Of a stretch of 36,990 bases of DNA, positions 1 through 8,662 are shown piece after piece. The translations under genes were made by a program, and so were the position numbers. The first letter of the stretch is position 1. Each line of letters begins with the position of its first letter. The notes beneath the pieces were generated by a model, which was given only the letters and a program-made list of their open reading frames with translations, was not told the origin of the DNA and did not search any database. This DNA comes from Planctomycetota bacterium (GTDB taxonomy: Bacteria; Planctomycetota; Phycisphaerae; Phycisphaerales; SM1A02): contig JAFMML010000032.1 in assembly GCA_017859745.1 (NCBI GenBank), positions 1 through 36,990 on the forward strand. Direction: 5' to 3'.

Positions 1-65
1 AGGCGAGGTGGACGAAGCGAGATGGACGAGGCGAGGCATGCAACTCGAACCGCCGCCGCGTCGGT

Positions 66-917
66 TCAGGTTCGATACTCCGGACCCTGGGCCCAGCGCA
101 TCTTGGTCATCAGGGTTCGCCAGTAGTCGTGATCGGGGTTGGCCACGAGGCGAGCCCGTCGCGGATGGCAGCGGACCCGTACCACGTCGCCGACGGCGAG
201 CGGCCGTGCGGGCACCCCGTCGAGAAGGAGCGTCGTGCCCTCGTTGGCCCGACGAACGTGCATGTCGACGGCGAGCGTCGGGGGAGCCACGATCGGACGG
301 AACGCAAGACTGTGGGCGGCGTTGGGCGTGATCACAATCGCATCGAGATCGGGATCGACGATCGGACCGCCCGCCGAGACGTTGTAGGCGGTCGAGCCGG
401 CGGGCGTCGAGACGATGGCGCCGTCCCCGAGCAGGTCCGGGCCTTCGCGGCCGTCGAGTTCGAGGGCGATCTCGACCATGCGGAAGGGCGGTCCCGCCGC
501 GATCACCACGTCGTTGAGGGCGATGCCCGCCGCGGTCTCGGCGTCGCCCGATGCGACGGTCGCCTCGAGCAGCATGCGCTCGCGGAGCGGCGGGGCGTCG
601 CCGAGGACCACGTCTGCATGTCGGACGAGCGCGTCGAGGTCGAACTCCGCCAGGAAGCCGAGTCGTCCCACGTTGACGCCGAGCACGGGGATGCCGGAGG
701 CGACGAAGCGACGCGCCTGCCCGAGCAGGGTTCCGTCGCCGCCGAGGACGACGACGAGGCGGATCGTTGCGGGTGGCGGCTCGGCGAGATCGGGACGCTG
801 CTCGATCGCGTCGAGACCACGCGAACCGAGCAGAGTCCCCACCGACTCGAGCAGCGCCGGCACCCCGTCGCGTTCACGGTCGCCCACGAGCAGCACCGTC
901 GCGGATCCGTGGCTCAA
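66..917 (-). CDS. nadK: NAD kinase
   Basis: This protein of about 283 residues is predicted to phosphorylate NAD to NADP in the cytoplasm. The diagnostic GGDGT loop (residues 59-63, within VVVLGGDGTLLG) is followed by the GVNVGRLGFLAEF block and by STPAGSTAYNVSAGGP, the second signature of the family. A late LLLDGVPARPL segment matches the usual C-terminal DG motif. Length is normal for bacterial NadK. The start is taken as a TTG that overlaps the TGA stop of the upstream ABC ATPase (TTGA), which implies translational coupling. An in-frame GTG seven codons later is the alternative. It is the last gene of a four-gene minus-strand run. Family assignment is firm; the exact start is less so. Confidence 0.93.
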   Translation of the reverse strand: MSHGSATVLLVGDRERDGVPALLESVGTLLGSRGLDAIEQRPDLAEPPPATIRLVVVLGGDGTLLGQARRFVASGIPVLGVNVGRLGFLAEFDLDALVRHADVVLGDAPPLRERMLLEATVASGDAETAAGIALNDVVIAAGPPFRMVEIALELDGREGPDLLGDGAIVSTPAGSTAYNVSAGGPIVDPDLDAIVITPNAAHSLAFRPIVAPPTLAVDMHVRRANEGTTLLLDGVPARPLAVGDVVRVRCHPRRARLVANPDHDYWRTLMTKMRWAQGPEYRT

Positions 918-1879
918 GAGACCAGCCCTCGGGTCAGGCGCATGAACGCGGTCTCGAGATTGACCTGCTCCATCTGCATCGAGCGAAGACGGAAGCCCGC
1001 GACGACGAGGCGGTTGGGGAGTTCGGAGATGTCGAGGATGCCGCTCGAGTCGAGCATCGCGTCGATGCGGGCGCCGCCTTCGGGATCGCCGCCGGCTCCG
1101 GCCTCGATCACCTCGACCTCGACGATGCCGCGGACCTTTCGCAGGAGTTCCGCCGCCTCCGCGGTGCGCTCGGCGACCTCGATCTGCACGATCGGTCCGC
1201 GGCTCGCCCGCTTCATGATCTCCCGGACCGAGCCGGAGAAGACGAGCTTGCCCTTCTCCACGATGCCGACGCTCGTGCACAGCTCCGCAAGCTCATGCAG
1301 GATGTGGGAGGAGATCAGGATGGTCTTGCCCATCCGGCGCAGTTCCTTCAGCAGTTCGCGGATCTCGATGCGGGCCCGCGGGTCGAGGCCGGACGCGGGC
1401 TCGTCGAGCAGCAGGACCTTGGGATCGTGCAGCAGCACCCGGGCGATGGAGAGCCGCTGCTGCATGCCACGGCTCAGGCCGTTGACCTCGCTTTCGGTCT
1501 TGTGGACGAGGTCGGTCAGGTCGAGCACGTCCTTCACGACGGACCGTCGGGCGGGGCCGTGGATGCCGTAGCAGCTCGCGAAGAACTCCAGGTACTCACC
1601 GACGAGCATGTCGTCGTAGGCGCCCATGAAGTCCGGCACGTAGCCGATGACCGGCCGGATCAGGTTGTTCTGGTAGCCGACGGTCTTGCCGTCGATGCGG
1701 GCCTCGCCCCAGCTGGGCTTGAGCAGCGTCGCGAGAATCTTGATCGTCGTGGTCTTGCCCGCGCCGTTGGGGCCGATGAAGCCGAAGCACTCGCCCTCCT
1801 CGATGGCGAGGTTCAGGTTGTCCAGCGCCACGAGGTCGCCGTACTTCCGGGTGAGGTTGACCGTCTCGATCATCGGCAT
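914..1879 (-). CDS. ABC transporter ATP-binding protein (ABC-2/NatA type)
   Basis: This 321-residue ATPase should drive an ABC-2 type exporter or membrane-remodelling complex. Visible motifs are Walker A GPNGAGKTT (residues 36-44), the Q-loop region near VIGYVPDFMG (77-86), signature LSRGMQQ (135-141), Walker B VLLLDEP (155-161) and the switch histidine in ISSHILHEL. The last 100 residues are an extra domain typical of the NatA/GldA/CcmA group. No permease gene lies next to it. The upstream neighbour, 16 bases away, is a large exported membrane protein, which is the obvious candidate partner. The stop overlaps the NAD kinase start. The substrate cannot be told from sequence. Confidence 0.93.
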   Translation of the reverse strand: MPMIETVNLTRKYGDLVALDNLNLAIEEGECFGFIGPNGAGKTTTIKILATLLKPSWGEARIDGKTVGYQNNLIRPVIGYVPDFMGAYDDMLVGEYLEFFASCYGIHGPARRSVVKDVLDLTDLVHKTESEVNGLSRGMQQRLSIARVLLHDPKVLLLDEPASGLDPRARIEIRELLKELRRMGKTILISSHILHELAELCTSVGIVEKGKLVFSGSVREIMKRASRGPIVQIEVAERTAEAAELLRKVRGIVEVEVIEAGAGGDPEGGARIDAMLDSSGILDISELPNRLVVAGFRLRSMQMEQVNLETAFMRLTRGLVS

Positions 1880-1895
1880 GGGTGGAGACCGGATC

Positions 1896-4475
1896 TCAGG
1901 CGGGGGGTGCTTCGGAGGTGGTCGGGGCGGACGGAACGGGACGCGGCTCGGGGACGGCGGCCGAGCCGGGCGAGGGGAGAGGCAGGATCCACCGCACGAC
2001 GGTGAGGCCGTCGCTCGGCGGCGTCTCGCCGTCGATCGCGACCGGGACCGGGAGCGGCGACCCTCGACGGTAGCCGATCACGATCAGGCAGGGACGCGTG
2101 AACCACGCCGACAGATCGACCTCGCGACCGACGATCCGTTCGATCCGCACGGTGTCTCGACCCACCGGGGGATTCTGCAGGTAAGGCGGTGGCGCGAGCA
2201 TTCCGTAGAGCGAGAGCATGTCGAGGCGTCGGACGACCTCCTCGGCGCTCTCGAGGTTGGAGTCGGGTCGGAAGAGGCCCGCGGACGCGGCGAACGGGTC
2301 GTAGTAGCGACCGCGGATCTCGGCGGTGAGGCTTCCGGATGCCGTCGATCGGGCCGCGACCGGCCCATTCGGGTAGAGCGACCCGCCGAGATCGAGCGGC
2401 GCGTTCTCCGGCCAGCGCGGCAGGATGACGAAGCGTCCACCGAACGGCATGCCTCCGCTGTCGGCGACGATCGGGAGAGGCCCCGGTGCGAAGCGGGGAA
2501 GCGGCATTCGGTAGGGGTTCACGTGGATGACCCGCACGTCCTCGAGTCCCCCGGGAATGCCGTGCAGCAGTCGTCCCGAGATCCCCACGGTGCCGGTGGC
2601 GGGATCGAGGTAGGTCTCGACGGGAACGTCGGGATCGACCCACGGCAGTCGTCCCCACGAGTCGGGGAGCGTGCCCATCCAGTCGGCGGCGAAGGTCGCG
2701 GCCGTCGCCCGCGAGGGTACGTCCAGCTCGCCCGGAGCTTCGAGCGGCGCGTCGTAGCGGGCCGTGTCGGGGAACCGCCCTCGTTCCTCTCCCGATGGAG
2801 GGAACCAGGTGGAGAGGAGATTGCGGGGAGGGGCGGTCGTTGTCGCCGCGTCGTCGGCGATCGAGATCGAGGCGATGCCGTAGCCGGGCAGGCTCGCGGT
2901 GAACCACGAGGTCGCCCGCTGCCGTTGCGGCGATCTTCCGAGCGCCGCGTCGAGATCGGCATCGCGGGCGACGTGGTCGAGGAAGGTGAGATGCTCCACG
3001 CGGACGCGCTCTTCGCGAAGGAACGCGCTGCCCACCCAGGCCAGTCCGGTGAACGCCGCGCCGGTCAGGACGAAGGCGAGCCACGCCCAACGCTGTCGTC
3101 CTCGCCGCTTCAGGATCGCGAAGCCGAGAGGCCCGGCGAGCAACCAGTACGTCGCGAAGATCCCCATCGCGGCCAGGACCCCGACCGCAGCGCGGCCGGC
3201 GAGATCGATGCGATCGGCGACGAGACGGCCGCCGCCGATGGAGTCGACGTCGGTGGGGCGCCGTCGCAGCCGCTGCGGCTGACTCTGATCGAGCGCCGCG
3301 TACTCGCCTGCGGACAGGGTGTCCCCCCGGCGGCCGAGGATCGGATTCCAGACGCAGTCGGCGTCGGGCAGTCCGCCCTCCTGCAAGGCACGTCGCCGCA
3401 GCGCGTCGAGATCGAGGCCGACCAGCACGAGACGGCCGAAGCCGACCGGACGCTCGATCGCGAAGACCTCGCCCTCCACGGTGTCGGGTCGCGGAGTCGG
3501 GATGCCCGTGGCCGCCGCGCGGCTCGATGGAAACGCGAGCGTCGGTTCCCACGGTGCGGGCCGGGACTCCTCGGGGAAGATCCGCACCGGCATTCGCACC
3601 CCGGGATCCCGCAAGGCCTGACGCTTGGAGAGGGCCGGCAGCATCTCCCGCACCAGCACCCCGTCGCGCAGCATCGGGGCGGTCTCGGGCAGGAGCGATG
3701 CGAGGGCGTGGCGGTCCTCGTTCGCGCTCGACCCGAGCGACCACGGATTGCCCGCCTCGGGGAGCACCACCACGAGGGTGCCTCCCCGATGCATCCACTC
3801 GAGGAGGGCGCGGCCCTCGTCGAGGCCAAGGGCAGCCGGCCGGGTGTCGGGATCGTCGCCTGCCCACACGATCGCCGCATAGGAGCGCAGTCCCTCCCAG
3901 CGATCCGGCAGGCCGTCGACACCGATCGCCGACGCGATCCGGGTGCGTTCGTTGAGTGCGGGAATCGAGGTGAGGCCCGACGGCGGCGCGTCGTAGGCCT
4001 CGAGACCGAGTCGGCCGCCGCCGACGAGACCGATCAGGCCCTCCGTCGGCGCAATGCCGACCGAGGGAATCGTCGCGGTGGCGGGACTCACCCGTGCGAC
4101 GGCCCGCTCTTCGCCGCGCACGCCGTCCTGCTCGGCGTAGGCCCGAAGCGTGAAGACCTCGGTGTCGAGGGCGCCGCCGAACCTCCCGGGCAGCAGACGA
4201 CCGTAGAGCCATCGGGTGACCGACCGACCTGGTGCAACCACCACCCGGCGCGAGACCGTGGCGATGTCCCCGTCGGCGTCGGGAAGTTCCCACTCGATCC
4301 GCAGGGGTTCCGCCTCGGGGCCGTCGTTGCGAACCGTCACCCGGATGCCGGTCCAGTCGCCCGGGCGATAGGTTCCGCCGACGCCGAACTCCTCGAGCGA
4401 AAGCGAGACCTGGCCCGGGGCCGTCGACGCCAGCGCGGTCGCAAGCCACATCGCGACGATCGAAGGGCGGGACAT
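1896..4475 (-). CDS. exported membrane protein of unknown function, ABC-linked
   Basis: This 859-residue protein is not a family I recognise. It begins with a clear signal peptide (MSRPSIVAMWLATALAS, then APGQ). A predicted beta-sandwich follows (about 20-110), then a region around residues 180-290 containing ALLEWMHRGGTLVVVLPEAG, which resembles the class-I glutamine-amidotransferase-like fold seen in ThuA/DUF4350 proteins. Two membrane helices lie at about 428-475 (VGVLAAMGIFATYWLLAGPL and WAWLAFVLTGAAFTGLAW), separated by a basic KRRGRQRW loop. The C-terminal third is probably another extracytoplasmic beta-rich domain. An alternative ATG lies six codons upstream at 4493. It sits between an M20 peptidase and an ABC ATPase in a compact run. 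I infer that it works with the ATPase, perhaps like the Gld/ABC-2 accessory proteins, but this is unproven. Confidence 0.85.
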   Translation of the reverse strand: MSRPSIVAMWLATALASTAPGQVSLSLEEFGVGGTYRPGDWTGIRVTVRNDGPEAEPLRIEWELPDADGDIATVSRRVVVAPGRSVTRWLYGRLLPGRFGGALDTEVFTLRAYAEQDGVRGEERAVARVSPATATIPSVGIAPTEGLIGLVGGGRLGLEAYDAPPSGLTSIPALNERTRIASAIGVDGLPDRWEGLRSYAAIVWAGDDPDTRPAALGLDEGRALLEWMHRGGTLVVVLPEAGNPWSLGSSANEDRHALASLLPETAPMLRDGVLVREMLPALSKRQALRDPGVRMPVRIFPEESRPAPWEPTLAFPSSRAAATGIPTPRPDTVEGEVFAIERPVGFGRLVLVGLDLDALRRRALQEGGLPDADCVWNPILGRRGDTLSAGEYAALDQSQPQRLRRRPTDVDSIGGGRLVADRIDLAGRAAVGVLAAMGIFATYWLLAGPLGFAILKRRGRQRWAWLAFVLTGAAFTGLAWVGSAFLREERVRVEHLTFLDHVARDADLDAALGRSPQRQRATSWFTASLPGYGIASISIADDAATTTAPPRNLLSTWFPPSGEERGRFPDTARYDAPLEAPGELDVPSRATAATFAADWMGTLPDSWGRLPWVDPDVPVETYLDPATGTVGISGRLLHGIPGGLEDVRVIHVNPYRMPLPRFAPGPLPIVADSGGMPFGGRFVILPRWPENAPLDLGGSLYPNGPVAARSTASGSLTAEIRGRYYDPFAASAGLFRPDSNLESAEEVVRRLDMLSLYGMLAPPPYLQNPPVGRDTVRIERIVGREVDLSAWFTRPCLIVIGYRRGSPLPVPVAIDGETPPSDGLTVVRWILPLPSPGSAAVPEPRPVPSAPTTSEAPPA

Positions 4476-4501
4476 GACGGGCGTTCGCGGCATCCGGGCG
4501 T

Positions 4502-5911
4502 TCACGCCGTCGAGGCGAAGGACTCGAGCATCGCGGCGTGGGCGCGGATTCCGCCGTGCAGGCACTTCACGTCGAACTTCTCGTTGGGCGAGTGCACCCG
4601 ATCGTCGTCGAGTCCGAAGCCCGCGAGGATCGAGTCGATGCCGAGATGCCGTCGAATGGCGCCGACCGCGGGGATGCTGCCGCCGGTGCCGATCATCGCC
4701 GCGGGACGACCGTAGGCGACGGCGAGACCTTCGCGTGCCGCCCGCATCTCCGGACTGTCCGCCGCAACCGCGATCGCGGGGTTGCACCCATGGCTGTGGA
4801 ACGTGGCGACGATCCCGGGGGGAAGTCGCGACTCGATGAACGATCGCAGCAGCCCGCGGATTCGCTCGGGATCCTGTCCTGCGACGAGGCGGCAGGAGAG
4901 CTTCGCGCCCGCCGTCGCAGGAATCACCGTCTTCGCACCGCGTCCCGCGTAGCCGCCCCAGATCCCGTTGAGATCGCAGGTCGGGCGCGACCACATGCGC
5001 TCGAGCATGCTGCGGCCCGGTTCACCGTGTTCCGCCGTCGCGCCGGCGGAGTCGAGAAACGCCCGCTCGTCGAAGGGCAGTTCCCTCCACGAGGCGGCGA
5101 CTTCGGCGGGCGGATCCTCGATGCCGTCGAAGAAGCCCGGGATCGCCACGCGGCCGTCGGCGTCGTGGAGGGCGCCGAGGCACTCGACGAGCGCGTTGAG
5201 CGGGTTGGCGAGGGTGCCCCCGTACATGCCCGAGTGGAGGTCGTGGCCCGGACCGCGCAGTTGGACCTCTTCGTAGACCAGGCCGCGCAGCATCGTGGTG
5301 ATCGCCGGCGTCTCCACGTCCCACATGCCGGTGTCGGAGACGACGCACACGCGTGCGTCGAGGGCCTCGCGGTGGCCGGCGAGAAACGGATCGAGGCTGG
5401 GGCTCCCCGACTCCTCCTCGCCTTCGAGCATCACCGTGACCGGCACCGGCGGACCGCCATGGACCTCGCACCATGCCCGGAACGCCTCGATGAAGGTCAT
5501 CACCTGACCCTTGTCGTCGCAGGCGCCGCGAGCGACGACGCGGCGTCCGGTGGGGCCATCCTCGACGACCGGTTCGAACGGACCGCTGCGCCAGAGTTCC
5601 AACGGATCCGGAGGCTGCACGTCGTAGTGGCCGTAGTAGAGGATCGGGCGGGTCGAGCCGGTTCCGGGGCCCGGATGGTGCGCGACCACGAAGGGTTGCC
5701 CCTCCGTGTCGACGAGACGCGACTCGAAGCCGAGTTCGGAGAGTCGTTCCGACGCCCACTCCGCGGCCTTGCGTGTTTCGGCGTCGTAGGCCGGATCGGT
5801 GCTGATGCTCGGGATCCGGAGGAACGCGCAGAGGCGATCGATCGAAGCGTCGAGGTTGCGGTCGGTTCGCTCGAGGACCTGGGCGAGGCGGGCGCTGGCG
5901 GTGGTGGTCAT
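4502..5911 (-). CDS. M20 family dipeptidase/metallopeptidase
   Basis: This 469-residue cytoplasmic zinc peptidase belongs to the M20 family, nearest the CNDP-type dipeptidases. The expected metal and catalytic segments appear in order: ILYYGHYDVQPP (first His and Asp), ARGACDDKGQ (bridging Asp), EGEEESGSP (catalytic Glu and metal Glu), SDTGMW (Asp) and HSPNEKF (last His). HSGMYGG and GTGGSIPAVGAI are the usual dimerisation-domain and substrate-binding blocks. The start at 5911 (MTTTASARLAQ) follows a GGAG five bases upstream. Longer in-frame starts would add an arginine- and proline-rich tail not seen in the family. Its stop is 26 bases from the 859-residue protein, so the two are probably co-transcribed. 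Substrate specificity is not predictable here. Confidence 0.93.
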   Translation of the reverse strand: MTTTASARLAQVLERTDRNLDASIDRLCAFLRIPSISTDPAYDAETRKAAEWASERLSELGFESRLVDTEGQPFVVAHHPGPGTGSTRPILYYGHYDVQPPDPLELWRSGPFEPVVEDGPTGRRVVARGACDDKGQVMTFIEAFRAWCEVHGGPPVPVTVMLEGEEESGSPSLDPFLAGHREALDARVCVVSDTGMWDVETPAITTMLRGLVYEEVQLRGPGHDLHSGMYGGTLANPLNALVECLGALHDADGRVAIPGFFDGIEDPPAEVAASWRELPFDERAFLDSAGATAEHGEPGRSMLERMWSRPTCDLNGIWGGYAGRGAKTVIPATAGAKLSCRLVAGQDPERIRGLLRSFIESRLPPGIVATFHSHGCNPAIAVAADSPEMRAAREGLAVAYGRPAAMIGTGGSIPAVGAIRRHLGIDSILAGFGLDDDRVHSPNEKFDVKCLHGGIRAHAAMLESFASTA

Positions 5912-6119
5912 GGGGACTCCGGCCGGGCATTCGGCCGGCTCATCGTCGCCGCCCGCTGCAGCGAGGGCAACTGCGGTCGCCGGCGAGGCCCGACTCGGGC
6001 GTCGCGGGCGAGGGGGCCGTGCTGCGACGGCGATTCGGCCGACGCCGATCTCGATGGCCGAGATCGGCCGTCTCCCCACCGCATCGATCCGAGAGACTCG
6101 CCCGAGTGTCCAGCGCCGC
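5912..6119. other. intergenic region upstream of the M20 gene
   Basis: This 208-base gap separates two minus-strand genes. Reading frames across it give only arginine- and proline-rich translations with no plausible start. No good sigma-70 promoter pair was found by eye. It presumably holds the promoter of the M20-to-NAD-kinase run. Confidence 0.4.
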
Positions 6120-6413
6120 TCACGCGGAGACGAAGATCGCCAGCGCGATCAACGCCACGATCGTGGCCGCCAGCAGCACCCCCGACCAGGTCCAAGATGG
6201 ACGGGCCTCGTCGCGGGAGGCGGCGACGCCGAGCTCCAGCGGAGTCAGTCCCTCGAGTTCGGCATAGCTCCGAGGCGGACGCTTGGCGAAGTCGCACCCG
6301 CATTCATGGCAGTGTTCGAGGAGCTCGCGAAGGGCGTGGTCGGCGGTGGTTCCGCATTCCAGGCAACGCGGTTCGGTCCACGCGGTGGCGCGGGTTCTCG
6401 TTCGACTCCCCAT
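6120..6413 (-). CDS. small zinc-ribbon, single-pass membrane protein
   Basis: This 97-residue protein has an N-terminal zinc ribbon (CLECG at about 17-21 and CHECGC at about 35-40, a CxxC pair separated by about 15 residues). A linker region follows, then a C-terminal membrane helix (WSGVLLAATIVALIALAIFVSA). The middle stretch LEGLTPLELGVAASRDEARP has no family I know. Tail-anchored zinc-ribbon proteins of this size are common in planctomycetes and other bacteria, and their roles are mostly unknown. It is divergent from the next gene with very little space between starts. Strong third-position GC and the coherent helix and cysteine pattern support a real gene. Confidence 0.75.
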   Translation of the reverse strand: MGSRTRTRATAWTEPRCLECGTTADHALRELLEHCHECGCDFAKRPPRSYAELEGLTPLELGVAASRDEARPSWTWSGVLLAATIVALIALAIFVSA

Positions 6414-6466
6414 GGCCTGAACGTAGCATGCCGTTGGAAGGTGTCCACCATCTTGACGCGAGGTCG

Positions 6467-7144
6467 ATGCGCTTCGCGTCGTCCTCCCTCCTCGCCGGGC
6501 GACGGCGGCTACGCCGATCCCTCCCGGTTTCCGCCGCCGAGTTGCCCAACGACGCCGTGATCGACCACGCCGCCAGACTGCTCCAATGGTCCATCCGCCT
6601 CCGTGGCGGCGAGCAACGGGCGGATTCGCGATCCGCAGGGCCACCGGCGTCCGCATGGGGTGCCGAGGTGGAGATTGCGACGGATCGAATGCTCTGGGCG
6701 TTGGTGGCGGTCGAACCCGCCGGATCGATCGACGCGATCGGAGCCGTTCCCGGACTCCGTCTGGATTCGTCCGGGCCGTTGCTCGATCGTGGGCCGACCG
6801 ACGCCGTGGAGGTCTGGGTCGATCGCGAACTTGCCGCGATGCATGCCCTGCATCGGGCAGCTCGGATCCACCAGAGGTCGGAGTGGAACGCTCGACTTCA
6901 CGATGCCGTGGACTGGCATGTCGAGCACACCGGAACCGAGAACGCGACGCATCGGCCGTGGGCGGCTCACGTGTTCCTGATGCGGGGGACGCCCGAGGCC
7001 GAGTTCTTCGCGTCGGGGCAGGTGCACGCGGTCTTGGTGGAGCACGGCGACGCCGCTCCGGATCCCTGCACCCGTTGGATCCTCGGCGATGCGGCGGCGG
7101 AACTCGCTCTCGCGGTGGGTGCCGACCCGTCGCGCTTGCCGTAG
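6467..7144 (+). CDS. hypothetical protein, unknown family
   Basis: This is a 225-residue protein with no signal peptide or membrane helix and no family I can name. Segments such as NDAVIDHAARLLQWSIRLR and DAVEVWVDRELAAMHALHRA read as amphipathic helices, so a soluble, mostly alpha-helical cytoplasmic protein is likely. The ATG at 6467 is chosen because GAGG lies just upstream and because an ATG at 6428 would leave only 14 bases to the divergent zinc-ribbon gene start. The stop is ten bases before the next plus-strand gene, so the two probably form an operon. The gene product may act with that membrane protein. Function is unknown. Confidence 0.7.
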   Translation: MRFASSSLLAGRRRLRRSLPVSAAELPNDAVIDHAARLLQWSIRLRGGEQRADSRSAGPPASAWGAEVEIATDRMLWALVAVEPAGSIDAIGAVPGLRLDSSGPLLDRGPTDAVEVWVDRELAAMHALHRAARIHQRSEWNARLHDAVDWHVEHTGTENATHRPWAAHVFLMRGTPEAEFFASGQVHAVLVEHGDAAPDPCTRWILGDAAAELALAVGADPSRLP

Positions 7145-7154
7145 ACTTCGCCCC

Positions 7155-8606
7155 ATGGTGGACGAGGCATCGCCGGAACGACAGGGCAGCCTGCCCGATG
7201 GCGAGGGATTCGGCGGACTTCTCGCCGAGTGCGTCGAGACCGCGCGAGCGGCGGTGGCGTCGCTTCACCCTCGACGCCTCGCGGTCGGACTCCTCGCGGT
7301 GCTGCTGCTTGGACAGATCGGAGATCTTCACGATCGCCTGGCCGGGCCGAGATTCGGACCCGGAGGATTGCTGGCGGAGGATCCGGAAGCGGAACTGGTC
7401 GCCTCGATCGAACGGTGGAGGTCGCGCCTCTCCGAGTCGATCGCGAGCGAGGCGGATTCGGGGAGTTTCGACGCCGAGTCCGCGACCCCATGGCAACTGC
7501 TTGCCGAGGGACGTCGTCGCCTCGTCGCGTCGCGATCCTCGCGGATCGACGACGACGCCGACCTCGGGGGGGAGGCGAGGGTGGAGATGGAGCGGGTCTT
7601 CCTCGAAGACCGTCCCCTCGGAACCTACGACGCGGTGTCGAGCCTGGTCGCCGGGAGATTCGGCGACTTCTGCCGATCCGTCGTGGCGATCGATCCGCGA
7701 TCTGCGGCGACATCGCTGGGCGGAATGGTGATCGACGTTCCGGTTGCGGTCTGGCGGCACGACAGGTTGTTCCTGCTGTCCTTCGGCCTGCCGGCGCTGA
7801 TCGTGTCCACTCTGCTTGGAGGGATGGTGGCCCGCATGGCCGCCTGTCGATTCGCGAGGCGGCAGTGGTTGACGCTGGGCGAGTCGGCGGACTTCGTCGG
7901 CGCCTCGTGGCGACGTCTGATCTCCGCACCGCTCCTGCCGCTGGCTGCGGCGTTGGTGCCTCTGGGAGCGGTTGCGCTGTTGGGCCTCGTCCTCTCGGTG
8001 CCCTGGCTCGACGTCGTGGCCGGCGTCCTCTTCGGCAGTTCGCTGATCCTCGGCCTGCTGGCCGGCATTCTTCTGGTCGGGATTGCCGTGGGGTGGCCCC
8101 TGATCGTGCCGGCGGTCGCCTGCGAGGACGCCGATGCCGCCGACTGCCTGCAGAGGGCCTATGCCTACCCGTTCAACCGATTCGGGCGTTATCTCGTGCT
8201 GGCGGTCGCCGCGATCGTTGGACTTGCCGTGGCAGTGGCCGTCCTCGACGCTCTCTTGCTGACCACGCTGTGGTCGGTGCGTCTGGCGGTGGCGGGCACC
8301 GCGCCAGCCTGGGTCGGCGAGCTGCTGGATGGGCGAGGCTGGCTCGAGTTCGGCGCGCCCTCGCCGGCGATGCTCTCGATCGATGGGGTGGCGGCGGATG
8401 CGGTCGCCACCTGGGTGAGCCTGTCGAGACTGCTGGTCGGGGCGCTGGTCTTCGCGTGGCTCTTCGATGCGGGCGTCCGGATCCACCTCTTCCTCCGGCG
8501 AGCGGTCGATCGGGTGCGTCCGGAGGAGATCGCCGAGTCGCCTGGACAACGACCTCGGGCCGAGCGGGTCCGCGAGGCGATCGAGGCCGCACGGCGGGCG
8601 TCCTGA
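7155..8606 (+). CDS. polytopic membrane protein, unknown function
   Basis: This 483-residue inner-membrane protein has about six helices: near residues 41-55 (RLAVGLLAVLLLGQI), 205-231 (LFLLSFGLPALIVSTLLGG), 255-285, 288-320, 346-372 (LVLAVAAIVGLAVAVAVL) and 427-445. Residues 60-200 between helices 1 and 2 form a long soluble, acidic segment. The conserved-looking stretch DAADCLQRAYAYPFNRFGRYL between helices 4 and 5 recalls the amphipathic YCIL-like loop of proteins that handle membrane lipids or exporters, but I cannot assign a family. It follows the 225-residue hypothetical gene by ten bases. The ATG at 7155 removes a short arginine-rich upstream extension. Confidence 0.8.
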   Translation: MVDEASPERQGSLPDGEGFGGLLAECVETARAAVASLHPRRLAVGLLAVLLLGQIGDLHDRLAGPRFGPGGLLAEDPEAELVASIERWRSRLSESIASEADSGSFDAESATPWQLLAEGRRRLVASRSSRIDDDADLGGEARVEMERVFLEDRPLGTYDAVSSLVAGRFGDFCRSVVAIDPRSAATSLGGMVIDVPVAVWRHDRLFLLSFGLPALIVSTLLGGMVARMAACRFARRQWLTLGESADFVGASWRRLISAPLLPLAAALVPLGAVALLGLVLSVPWLDVVAGVLFGSSLILGLLAGILLVGIAVGWPLIVPAVACEDADAADCLQRAYAYPFNRFGRYLVLAVAAIVGLAVAVAVLDALLLTTLWSVRLAVAGTAPAWVGELLDGRGWLEFGAPSPAMLSIDGVAADAVATWVSLSRLLVGALVFAWLFDAGVRIHLFLRRAVDRVRPEEIAESPGQRPRAERVREAIEAARRAS

Positions 8607-8662
8607 CTCGCTCGACGCGGGGGGGTGGCGGTCGTGCGTGCGGGGTGCGCCGGGGCGTCGTC

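Noticed and set aside
1-39. Possible start of another minus-strand gene beyond NAD kinase (ATG at 39)
   Set aside because: Only 13 codons are in the window and there is no ribosome binding site, so it cannot be supported.
4-40. Imperfect tandem repeat with GGTGGACGA and GATGGACGA units at the left edge
   Set aside because: Too short and imperfect to be more than local low complexity.
1686-4715. Very long open frame on the plus strand opposite the ABC ATPase and 859-residue gene
   Set aside because: It is a shadow. GC-rich DNA opens antisense frames, and the translation is arginine/glutamate-rich with no motif, while the minus frame has a signal peptide, membrane helices and the ABC neighbour.
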